Shown one piece after another: positions 15,896 to 22,648 of a DNA stretch of 35,449 nt; the stretch's first letter is position 1; each line of letters begins with the position of its first letter. The notes below the pieces were generated by a model. That model was not told where the DNA came from. It searched no databases and worked only from the letters and a program-made list of their open reading frames with translations. The position numbers were made by a program, and so were the translations under genes. This DNA is from Nitrospirota bacterium. GTDB lineage: Bacteria > Nitrospirota > Thermodesulfovibrionia > Thermodesulfovibrionales > UBA6898. The stretch is taken from contig QKDO01000004.1 in NCBI GenBank assembly GCA_003252075.1, positions 1-35,449 on the forward strand, read 5' to 3'.

Positions 15896-17817
15896 TGGAA
15901 GCGATCACAGCATTCATACCCGCTGCAGGGCTTGGAGAAAGACTTAAGCCTATAACGGATAAGATACCAAAACCCCTTTTGCCCATCCTGGGCGAGCCGA
16001 TAATCGAGACAGTCCTTGCCAGAATTTCCCGGCTGTCACCGAGCGTCATAGCCGTGAATATGCATCATCTCTGGGAACAGATGCAGGCTTGGGCAGCCTC
16101 TTCTGCATACGCTCCGGTAATTTCTCTCTTTCATGAGAATCCAATACTCGGCACTGGCGGCGCAATTAAAAATGCATCTTCATCCCTGAAAAGTTCTGCA
16201 TTTATCGTGCATAATGCAGACATCCTTTCAGATATTGACCTATCATCCCTTATCGAGAAACATATAGAATCAGGCAATATCGCAACTCTTGCCGTGCATC
16301 ACCTTAATAAATTCAACAATGTCTGGATAGACAAACAAGGTAACCTGCATCATGTCGGCGCACAGATCCAGGGAACAGAAGCTGCATTATGTAAAATTGC
16401 ATTTATGGGAATAGCGGTATACTCTCCTGAATTTCTGGATTTTCTGCCGATAGGCCCATCGAGCGTAATCGATGCCTGGCTCAGGGCAATTGCAGCAGGG
16501 AAAACCATCGGCACCGTCGACTTCTCAGGCTCTGGCTGGTCAGATGTCGGCACGCCGAGTGCATACGCAGCAGCTGTCTTTGCTGCATTGAAGGAACAGG
16601 GCAAAACAGTTTATGCGCATGCTTCTGTCGACTGTGGCAAGGCTGAGCTGCAGGGGAGTGTCATTATCGAACAGGGAGGGTCGGTTGGCTTCGATGCCTT
16701 TGTCAGCAACAGCATTCTGCTGCCAGGTGCGCACGTCTCGCCTGGATCAAGAATAGAACATAGCATTTTAGGCGGGGGATTTCATGTTGCGCTGGATCCT
16801 GCCGACATCTTTGGCACCGTACCGGTTTCTGCGCCATTATTAAAGATGTGCGGCAATCAGGAGGGCAGGGTCAACGCAGTATGTATAGGCACCGGAGGTT
16901 CTGACAGAACCTATTATCGGATACCGTGCAGGGAAACCACATATGTTCTCATGAGCTGCACAGCGTCGGACAGAGACTATGAGCGTCATCTTGTTCTCTC
17001 CCAATTCTTAAGAAAACACGGGGTTCCTGTCCCGGAGATGTTTGGAACAGATAAACAAGAGAAACAGGCCCTCTTCGAGGACCTTGGTGATCTTTCGCTG
17101 TATTCTTGGCTCGCCTGCAGGCGACCGCCAGACCACATAATAAGCATGTACTGCAAAATTCTCGATCTCCTGGTGCTGCTTCATACCTCGGTCACGGACC
17201 ACGCTGCAGAGTGCACGCAATTACGGGAGCGGAACTTCGACCGGGAACATTTGAGATGGGAAAGCAGGTATTTCATGGAGAACTTTGTCGGCAGCATATT
17301 TCATATTCACGCAGGCGAACAGCTGCTTCTTAATGATGATTTTGAAAGTCTGGCCCGTACTGTTGCTGCGTTCCACAAGGTAGTCCTGCATAGGGATTTC
17401 CAGTCACAAAATATCATGATTGTGCACGGCAATGAGCCGCGCTTCATAGACTTCCAAGGTGCCCGTATGGGGCCTGCTGCGTATGATATCGCATCCCTGC
17501 TCTGGGATCCGTATTGCTGTCTACAAGACAGCATGCGCGACACATTGCTTTCCTACTACATCATGCGCATGAAAGAAACACAGACGGAATTTGGTGAGCG
17601 GGCATTTAGGGAAGCTCTCCTGCCCTGCGGACTTCAGCGCCACATGCAGGCACTCGGTGCCTACGGCTTCCTCTCTCAGGTAAAAGGAAAGAAATATTTT
17701 CTCCGGCATATTCCTCAGGCTCTGGCGTATCTGAAGCGGGAAAGCGAAGAAGCTCGTGACACATATCCTGCCCTTCACCGCCTGGTTGCGGCCATTCATG
17801 AAAAAACTGCATATTAA
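15895..17817 (+). CDS. Fused nucleotidyltransferase / sugar kinase, MurU-AmgK-like (MurNAc salvage)
   Basis: A 640-residue two-enzyme fusion. Residues 1-235 form an NDP-sugar pyrophosphorylase-type domain with AGLGERLKPIT (11-21), KPLLPILGEPI (26-36), GTGGAIKN (86-93) and NAD (107-109). Residues about 245-305 look like a short left-handed beta-helix. Residues about 325-640 form an aminoglycoside-phosphotransferase-like kinase with a Gly-rich GTGGSDRTYYRI loop (332-343), catalytic LHRDFQSQN (498-506) and IDFQGARMGPAAYDIASLL (518-536). In Pseudomonas the separate enzymes AmgK and MurU turn free MurNAc into UDP-MurNAc. The same two activities, adjacent to NamZ, make that role likely here. A hexose-1-phosphate pathway remains possible. 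Start GTG overlaps the namZ stop (TAGTG). Confidence 0.85.
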   Translation: MEAITAFIPAAGLGERLKPITDKIPKPLLPILGEPIIETVLARISRLSPSVIAVNMHHLWEQMQAWAASSAYAPVISLFHENPILGTGGAIKNASSSLKSSAFIVHNADILSDIDLSSLIEKHIESGNIATLAVHHLNKFNNVWIDKQGNLHHVGAQIQGTEAALCKIAFMGIAVYSPEFLDFLPIGPSSVIDAWLRAIAAGKTIGTVDFSGSGWSDVGTPSAYAAAVFAALKEQGKTVYAHASVDCGKAELQGSVIIEQGGSVGFDAFVSNSILLPGAHVSPGSRIEHSILGGGFHVALDPADIFGTVPVSAPLLKMCGNQEGRVNAVCIGTGGSDRTYYRIPCRETTYVLMSCTASDRDYERHLVLSQFLRKHGVPVPEMFGTDKQEKQALFEDLGDLSLYSWLACRRPPDHIISMYCKILDLLVLLHTSVTDHAAECTQLRERNFDREHLRWESRYFMENFVGSIFHIHAGEQLLLNDDFESLARTVAAFHKVVLHRDFQSQNIMIVHGNEPRFIDFQGARMGPAAYDIASLLWDPYCCLQDSMRDTLLSYYIMRMKETQTEFGERAFREALLPCGLQRHMQALGAYGFLSQVKGKKYFLRHIPQALAYLKRESEEARDTYPALHRLVAAIHEKTAY

Positions 17818-18331
17818 TTTTGATGAGATACAGAAAGCGGCTGAGGATACGGATCGCGAGGCCTTCGACTATTTTCTGGACCGGGAAACCGGTGAGATCA
17901 TTATACTTTCGGCTGAGATCATAGCGCTGGCCCAGGATATCCTGTCACAAAGCTATGATGACGATATTGCTGACTATGAAGATGTCGAGCCCGATGAAAT
18001 TCCCGGCATCCCGGAGTGGATAGAGGATGAGGTAGAGCTTGCTCTGCATGTTTTCCTCCAGGAGCAGGATCGCTATCAGCGGATACCTGAGCGGAAGAAG
18101 TCAGACACGTATTCAGCAATGAAGATATTCGCAGAAACGCTCGAAAACCGTCATTTGGGGGAACTGTTGGACCAGGCGCTCGACGGACAGGGCTCATTCA
18201 GAAAATTTAAGAACTTACTCGTACCTTACCCGAAAGAGCGGAAGCTCTGGCATACCTTCAATGCCAAGGCAGCAAAAAAAGAGATCGCATTATGGCTCGC
18301 ATCTCACGATATTGAGCCAGAAACTCCCTGA
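17798..18331 (+). CDS. UPF0158 family protein
   Basis: A 177-residue acidic, soluble protein beginning MKKLHINFDEIQKAAEDTDREAFDYFLDRETGEII, the typical opening of UPF0158 (PF03682). No enzymatic motif, membrane segment or nucleic-acid-binding motif is visible, and the family's function is unknown. The open frame starts at 17756, but ATG 17798 gives the family N-terminus and overlaps the upstream fusion gene by 20 bp. It is the last gene of the par/MurNAc run. No clear terminator follows; 18332-18470 holds nothing recognisable. Confidence 0.8.
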   Translation: MKKLHINFDEIQKAAEDTDREAFDYFLDRETGEIIILSAEIIALAQDILSQSYDDDIADYEDVEPDEIPGIPEWIEDEVELALHVFLQEQDRYQRIPERKKSDTYSAMKIFAETLENRHLGELLDQALDGQGSFRKFKNLLVPYPKERKLWHTFNAKAAKKEIALWLASHDIEPETP

Positions 18332-18473
18332 CATCATTGTCCTCTGCTTAGCGCATTGCTGACTGCTTTACTCCATACGGTCACCCCTCTTACTTCATTA
18401 CCCGCGAATCCACCGTTTGAATGCACCCAAGGTAGACATAGGACACTTCCAGGCAAATTTTTTTCCTGCCAAT

Positions 18474-18502
18474 TTGACAGGTCATTCTCCAAAGAATAAT
18501 AA
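18474..18502 (+). promoter_or_regulatory. Sigma70 promoter of the radical SAM gene, probably leaderless
   Basis: TTGACA (18474-18479), a 17-nt spacer and TAATAA (18497-18502) end 6 nt before the ATG at 18509. Transcription would start essentially at the start codon. No Shine-Dalgarno sequence is present. This is the clearest leaderless arrangement in the window because both boxes and the spacing are good. Confidence 0.65.
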
Positions 18503-18508
18503 TGAACT

Positions 18509-19441
18509 ATGAAGCGATATAATTCCTTCGGGGCATATATGCGAAAGACGTTTGGCACCACGGTCTACAAGGTGAACGTGGATGCTGGTTTTACCTGCCC
18601 CAACCGAGACGGCACGCTTGGCTTCTCGGGCTGCATATACTGCAACAACGACAGCTTCAGGCCGAACTCCTGCAAGCCCTCTATTTCTGTTTCCGACCAA
18701 ATAAGCAAAGGCATCACGCACACGAAAAGACGATTCAAGGCTAATAAATTTCTTGTCTATTTTCAGGCATACACCAATACCTACGCACCGGTCGATGAAC
18801 TGGACCGGCTGTACCGGGAAGCTCTTGCTGCCCCGGATGTGATCGGCCTCGCAATCGGCACGCGTCCGGATTCCGTTGACCTTCAAAAGATAGAACTTTT
18901 TGAGTCCCTAGCATCAAAATTCTTCATTCTGATCGAATACGGACTCCAGTCCATGTATAACAAGAGCCTTGAGTTTATCCAGCGTGGTCACGACTTTAGT
19001 GCGTTTCTCCGCGCTGTGGAGATGACGAGAGGAAGGGGCATACAAATCGGAGCTCACCTGATTGCGGGCTTTCCCACGGAGACCCGCGATGAAACACTTG
19101 CCATGGCCGGGGAGATATCACAGCTTCCCATAGGCTTCCTCAAAATGCATCAGCTCCAGATAATCAAGGACACGCCCCTCGCCGGACTCTACCGGGAAAA
19201 CCCGTTCCCTGTCTTTTCATACCAGGCATACCTCGATTTCGTCGCTGATTTTATCGAACGGACATCCCCGCACATCGTCTTTCAGCGGCTCTTTGCAACG
19301 GCGCCTGACGAAATCCTCATAGCGCCGGAGTGGGGTAGGAACAGACATCAGATCCTGCAGGATATAGAGAGGAACCTTGCGGCAAGGAATGCTGTCCAGG
19401 GAAGAATCTTCACCCCGCGTACCGTAACGGTCCGGGACTAG
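18509..19441 (+). CDS. TIGR01212 (YhcC-type) radical SAM protein
   Basis: A 310-residue radical SAM enzyme with the unusual wide cluster motif of the Elp3/YhcC group: C-x11-C-x2-C in FTCPNRDGTLGFSGCIYC (about 30-48). The opening YNSFGAYMRKTFGTTVYKVNVDAGFTCPNRDG, IEYGLQSM and GAHLIAGFPTETRDE are family blocks. It binds a [4Fe-4S] cluster and SAM; the substrate of this family is not known. The start chosen agrees with the family and lies 6 nt after a -10 box. It converges with the nitroreductase gene, and the two stop codons overlap inside a perfect palindrome. Confidence 0.93.
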   Translation: MKRYNSFGAYMRKTFGTTVYKVNVDAGFTCPNRDGTLGFSGCIYCNNDSFRPNSCKPSISVSDQISKGITHTKRRFKANKFLVYFQAYTNTYAPVDELDRLYREALAAPDVIGLAIGTRPDSVDLQKIELFESLASKFFILIEYGLQSMYNKSLEFIQRGHDFSAFLRAVEMTRGRGIQIGAHLIAGFPTETRDETLAMAGEISQLPIGFLKMHQLQIIKDTPLAGLYRENPFPVFSYQAYLDFVADFIERTSPHIVFQRLFATAPDEILIAPEWGRNRHQILQDIERNLAARNAVQGRIFTPRTVTVRD

Positions 19442-19447
19442 TCCCGG
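19432..19447. repeat. Perfect 16-bp palindrome spanning two convergent stop codons
   Basis: CCGGGACTAGTCCCGG is self-complementary over all 16 bases, and its central CTAG supplies the TAG stop codons of both the radical SAM gene and the opposing nitroreductase gene. There is no T-tract, so a classical terminator is unlikely. As RNA it forms only a loop-poor hairpin. Confidence 0.6.
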
Positions 19448-19941
19448 TAGACGATCAGTTCCTTCAACGTTTTTCGCTTTGTAGTTCGCGGCTTCTCAGC
19501 AGGCCAGCCAAGCGCGATAACGGCCATGAGTTCAAGGTCGTTCACAAGACCGAGAAGCTGCTTTAACAAGGCATTGCTCCTGATGATCTCTCCGAGCCAT
19601 ACTGCGCCCAAACCCAGAGAGTGGATCTCAAGAAGCATGTTCTGCAAGCAGGCGCCAATGCCCTGGATGTCCTTTTCCCGGTGATAGATCTTTTCCGTGG
19701 CGATAAAGACAGGTAGGAGCACCTGTGCCCCTCGAACCACTGTATCATATTGGGTTAGTTTCGATATCTCTGTGATGAGTTCCCTGTCCTTCACAACCGC
19801 AAACCGCCAAGGCTGGTTGTTCAGGCCTGACGGAGCCCACCTGCCGGCCTCAAGTATCCTATCGATCAGCTCATCGGATACCGGCTCAGACGTGAACCTT
19901 CTTACGCTGCGGCGTGACCTTATCTCCTCGATGATGTCCAA
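19438..19941 (-). CDS. Nitroreductase-family flavoprotein
   Basis: A 167-residue FMN-dependent NAD(P)H oxidoreductase of the small, one-domain nitroreductase type. Markers are the N-terminal IRSRRSVRRFTSEPV (about 7-21), which binds the FMN phosphate, LEAGRWAPSGLNNQPWRFAVV (31-51), the central GACLQNMLLEIHSLGLGAVWLG, and the C-terminal ALGWPAEKP. The physiological substrate cannot be read from sequence. The start codon is TTG with a GGAG site 5 nt upstream. It is divergent from the NifU-like gene and its stop overlaps that of the radical SAM gene. Confidence 0.92.
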   Translation of the reverse strand: MDIIEEIRSRRSVRRFTSEPVSDELIDRILEAGRWAPSGLNNQPWRFAVVKDRELITEISKLTQYDTVVRGAQVLLPVFIATEKIYHREKDIQGIGACLQNMLLEIHSLGLGAVWLGEIIRSNALLKQLLGLVNDLELMAVIALGWPAEKPRTTKRKTLKELIVYRD

Positions 19942-19954
19942 ACGTGCTCCAATC

Positions 19955-19963
19955 TGCTAAAAT
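19955..19963 (+). promoter_or_regulatory. Extended -10 promoter of the NifU-like/LOG operon
   Basis: TGC-TAAAAT (19955-19963) is an extended -10 element. The predicted start near 19970 leaves a leader of about 25 nt containing a good AAAGGAG ribosome-binding site (19985-19991) before the ATG at 19996. No convincing -35 is visible. Confidence 0.45.
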
Positions 19964-19995
19964 GACTTGTCAATTTCTTATGACAAAGGAGTTAC

Positions 19996-20256
19996 ATGGA
20001 GACTATAGAAAAAGACATCGAGAAAATCAAGCAGATCATCAATGAACTGAAGTCCCAATACACGAGCCTGGGAGGAGATATTGAGTTTGTGGACGTGAAA
20101 GACCATGACGTTCGGATACGGCCGACCGGCTACTGCTGGCGTTGACACATGACCCGCATGGACCTGGTCAGGGTCATACAGGAAAGGGTAAGGGCAGAGA
20201 TTCACTGGGTAAATATGGTTACTGTCGCACCCCAGAACACAACGTCCAAAAAATGA
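19996..20256 (+). CDS. Candidate NifU-like selenoprotein with in-frame TGA (CxxU)
   Basis: With the TGA at 20143-20145 read as selenocysteine, this is an 86-residue NifU C-terminal-type (Nfu) domain. Before the TGA comes SLGGDIEFVDVKDHDVRIRPTGYCWR, matching the family pattern GGD(V/I)E.VDV....V.(V/I)R.TG.C. The TGA falls exactly where the family has the second Cys of CxxC, giving C47-W-R-U50. After it, HMTRMDLVRVIQERV then RAEIHWVNMVTVA fits the family's helix and final strand. Evidence for readthrough: the frame continues for 36 codons, ends in an ATGA overlap with the next gene (which has no ribosome-binding site of its own), and a hairpin starts 3 nt after the TGA. The start has an AAAGGAG site. 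Alternative: a nonsense-inactivated gene yielding a 49-residue peptide. Nfu domains carry or transfer Fe-S clusters. Confidence 0.72.
20143..20177 (+). promoter_or_regulatory. SECIS-like hairpin after the in-frame TGA
   Basis: Three bases after the TGA (20143-20145), ATGACCC (20149-20155) pairs with GGGTCAT (20171-20177) as a 7-bp helix. An inner GAC/GTC helix (20161-20163 with 20167-20169) is capped by CTG. The apical loop lies 18 nt after the TGA, within the range of bacterial SECIS elements. The small loop is not an exact match to the E. coli fdhF GGU loop, so SelB recognition is inferred, not shown. Confidence 0.5.
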
Positions 20257-20705
20257 AGCAACCATTTCTGATCGCCGTAATCGGCGGACGCAAGGCAGGA
20301 CGCTCACTAAGAAAAGAAGCCGAAGAAGTCGGCAGACTTATAGCTCTTAACGGCAGCGTGCTCGTAAGCGGAGGCCTGCACGGCATCATGGCGTCGGCAT
20401 CAAAAGGGGCAAAAAAAGCGGGTGGACTCACAATCGGCATACTGCCGCAGGACCACAAGAGAAACGCAAACCCTTATGTCGATGTAGCTATCGCAACTGG
20501 ACTGGGTATCGGCAGAAATGTTATCATAGCGCGCACAGCAGATGCCCTGATTGCAGTGGGTGGCGAGTACGGAACGCTCTCTGAAATTGCCTTCGGACTC
20601 CAGATGAAAAAGCCGGTGGTCGGCATCGGCACGTGGGAAATCCGGGGCGTCATTCCTGCGAAAAATGCAGAAGACGCCGTTAGCAGGGTCTTTAAGCTGT
20701 TATAG
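20253..20705 (+). CDS. TIGR00725 family protein (LOG/Rossmann-like)
   Basis: A 150-residue Rossmann-fold protein related to the LOG (lysine decarboxylase-like, cytokinin-riboside phosphoribohydrolase) superfamily. It has IAVIGGRKAGR (8-17), VSGGLHGIMASASKGAKKAGG (38-58) and GGEYGTLSEIAFGL (103-116), the last corresponding to PGGxGTxxE of true LOG enzymes. Many members are of unknown function, so no substrate is claimed. Its ATG overlaps the stop of the upstream NifU-like frame (ATGA) and it lacks its own ribosome-binding site, which implies translational coupling to that frame. The open frame runs upstream to 20142, but those residues are a shadow of the NifU-like gene. Confidence 0.85.
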   Translation: MKQPFLIAVIGGRKAGRSLRKEAEEVGRLIALNGSVLVSGGLHGIMASASKGAKKAGGLTIGILPQDHKRNANPYVDVAIATGLGIGRNVIIARTADALIAVGGEYGTLSEIAFGLQMKKPVVGIGTWEIRGVIPAKNAEDAVSRVFKLL

Positions 20706-20761
20706 TTTATCTTTTCGCTGTTGATTTTTATCACTTTTTTCGTCGTTGCATTAGATATTAT

Positions 20762-20838
20762 GCCCCCTTAGCTCAGTAGGATAGAGCACAGGTTTCCTAA
20801 ACCTGGGGCCGCATGTTCGAATCATGCAGGGGGCACCA
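20762..20838 (+). tRNA. tRNA-Arg (anticodon CCT)
   Basis: A complete cloverleaf: acceptor GCCCCCT (20762-20768) with AGGGGGC (20828-20834), D-arm GCTC/GAGC, anticodon stem CAGGT/ACCTG around loop TTCCTAA with anticodon CCT at 20796-20798, T-arm GCATG-TTCGAAT-CATGC, discriminator A and an encoded CCA (20836-20838). It reads AGG codons. No integrated element or attachment-site duplication was seen next to it. Confidence 0.97.
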
Positions 20839-20995
20839 CCCATTCCTCTCGCTATGTAATGGTTTTCCGAGTATGTATTCAGTTACACAATCCCGATAGT
20901 AATACATATCTTCTTTTCTGAGCAACAAGAGCTAATTATCATTATTTATCATTAGGTTATATAACTAAAACGTTTAGGGCCATTAAGAGGGCAAT

Positions 20996-21850
20996 ATGGA
21001 ACAGGAATTGCTTGTTATAACAAATATGGGCTTGTTTCATAAAGTAAAGTCTCTCTGGCGATTCCCAAAGAAGGATGAACCCTTTTCAGAAGGAACCCGC
21101 TTCATTTTAACCCCTAAAACAGAGCAGGAAGACCGGAAGGAATCAAACACCGCGAACGCTATAGACAAGACAGACTACCTGAAAAAAAGGCAGTATACTC
21201 GTTATCCTGTGCAGGGAATGGATGTTCGGGCCCATTTACTCTTCACTGAGGAGATCGAGCTGTGCAACCTCAGTCTCAACGGTGCATGTATTCGTACCCA
21301 GGAAGACCCTCACGTGGGAGAAAAATATTTATTAAGGATCCGGGATGAAAAGATTTCGCGTGCTATCAGGTGCACTGTCGTCTGGAAACGTAAAATCAGC
21401 AGCAATGGCTCCATGCTTAAGGAATATACTGCCGGATTACAGTTTCACAATATTGCATCAGATGAGATTGTCATACTGAAGGATTATATGAGAAATTCCG
21501 GAACGCCAATCGCAACGAGGCTCAGCGATGAATTCAGAGCCAGTCCGCTGCGCTTTTCTTTCGTAACAAAAACAAAGGCGGTTCTGAAATGCCCGCGAGC
21601 ATTGAATGTAAAAACGATCAGTCTCGGCGGCATGTTAATAGAGAGCGAACGTTCCCCAAAAATTGAAGGCCATTACCTCATGAAGCTCCCTCTCCCCCGA
21701 GAATCTGAACCAATCAGGATCAAAGGAAGGATAGCCTCGGTCATACCGCGGAAAGAGGGCCATAACCTGCGCTTTGATATCGGCGTAGAGTTTCTTACGA
21801 TGGCAGATCCCGACAGGGTGCGGCTTAACAGCTTCATCCAAACGCTCTAA
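20996..21850 (+). CDS. Tandem PilZ-domain protein (putative c-di-GMP effector)
   Basis: A 284-residue soluble protein with two PilZ-like beta-barrels. The first (about 62-160) has RQYTR (65-69) and NLSLNG (91-96), matching the RxxxR...(D/N)xSxxG c-di-GMP-binding signature. The second (about 175-284) keeps the SLGGMLIES strand, but its first Arg motif is unclear, so it may be a non-binding domain like YcgR-N. The N-terminal 60 residues are variable. The start has an AAGAGG site. It could respond to c-di-GMP controlled by enzymes such as the HD-GYP protein at 6539-7861. The target process is unknown. Confidence 0.82.
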   Translation: MEQELLVITNMGLFHKVKSLWRFPKKDEPFSEGTRFILTPKTEQEDRKESNTANAIDKTDYLKKRQYTRYPVQGMDVRAHLLFTEEIELCNLSLNGACIRTQEDPHVGEKYLLRIRDEKISRAIRCTVVWKRKISSNGSMLKEYTAGLQFHNIASDEIVILKDYMRNSGTPIATRLSDEFRASPLRFSFVTKTKAVLKCPRALNVKTISLGGMLIESERSPKIEGHYLMKLPLPRESEPIRIKGRIASVIPRKEGHNLRFDIGVEFLTMADPDRVRLNSFIQTL

Positions 21851-21935
21851 GCAGAAACTCCTGTTTTCTTCACGTTAGACGCTGTGCTGCTGCCGCCACG
21901 ATATATACACCGAGAAGATGCATCATGCATGAAGC

Positions 21936-22334
21936 TTATTTTTTTCTCTTCTTCTCAGGAAATAGCAGTTCGGCAATATGGTAACGGTTGTCTGCAAACC
22001 AGCGGTAAAATGATTGGGAAATAGTCTCTGCACCAGGAAGATCGAAGAGTGCTGCTACTGTGCCATACCGCTTCATCCGCTTAAGGATTTCAGGGAGAGC
22101 CTTTTCTCCAGCAAGCACCTGCCCGTCAGAAAGGATGAGCTGCATTGCCTGCATACAGACAGCCTGTTCTATGGAAGGGAACCGCCGCCGGGCCTCTTCT
22201 GCCTGACAGGGAAGCATCTCAAAGGCATCTTTGCGCATGTTCTCCCTGATCCAAGCAACGGTCTTCCGGCATACAGGGCACTCACCATCATAGATAAGCA
22301 CAGCCGTTCCCGTCTTTCTTCCCTCATCGCCCAT
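21936..22334 (-). CDS. DCC-family (DUF393) thiol-disulfide oxidoreductase-like protein
   Basis: A 132-residue protein whose N-terminal LIYDGECPVCRKTVAWIRE (about 13-31) is the hallmark of the DCC/DUF393 family, a thioredoxin-like fold named for the DxxCxxC motif. The Cys pair is CPVC. AGEKALPEIL and the C-terminal YRWFADNRYHIAELLF are also typical. Family members are assumed to act in redox or electron-transfer chemistry, with no proven substrate. There is no signal peptide, and the C-terminus is Lys-rich. It converges with the PilZ gene across an 85-bp gap holding no clear terminator. Confidence 0.88.
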   Translation of the reverse strand: MGDEGRKTGTAVLIYDGECPVCRKTVAWIRENMRKDAFEMLPCQAEEARRRFPSIEQAVCMQAMQLILSDGQVLAGEKALPEILKRMKRYGTVAALFDLPGAETISQSFYRWFADNRYHIAELLFPEKKRKK

Positions 22335-22648
22335 CAGCTAATCCTCATATTTTCAATAATACCGCATTATGGAAAGTTCTGCAGCGCTGTTGATCAGGAA
22401 AGCCCTGAAAGGGTCAAAAACAATCGCCTCTCTTTCCATGAAAGTCCCGGCACCTTGCTGACCCCAGAAGCTATGACAGCGACCGCAAAAATTTTCCCTG
22501 ACCTATCTCGTTCGGGGCTTGAACATGAGTAGCGATATTCTGCTCACCCTCTGATGGTAATGGATATCTCCCTTCATCGGACTTACCCGCCCTGAAACAG
22601 CTATACTATAACAACAACTTAATTACTTGCCGGCATGACTACAAAACT
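22335..22648. other. Intergenic region, no gene supported
   Basis: This 314-bp gap lies between the divergent DCC and lipocalin genes. Short frames exist (for example an ATG at 22372 giving about 30 residues), but none has family-like sequence or a ribosome-binding site. TATACT/TATAAC boxes near 22600-22612 may serve the lipocalin gene, without a good -35. No repeat or strong hairpin was seen. Confidence 0.5.

Noticed and set aside
20142-20252. N-terminal extension of the LOG-like gene upstream to 20142
   Set aside because: These 37 residues are not family-like and occupy another frame of the NifU-like coding sequence. ATG 20253 gives the correct Rossmann start and the ATGA overlap.
20762-20995. 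tRNA-Arg as an integration site of a mobile element
   Set aside because: No integrase, no repeat of the tRNA 3' end and no change of gene character follow. The downstream PilZ gene looks chromosomal.
22372-22464. Short ORF of about 30 codons before the lipocalin gene
   Set aside because: No ribosome-binding site, no family-like sequence and no conservation evidence.
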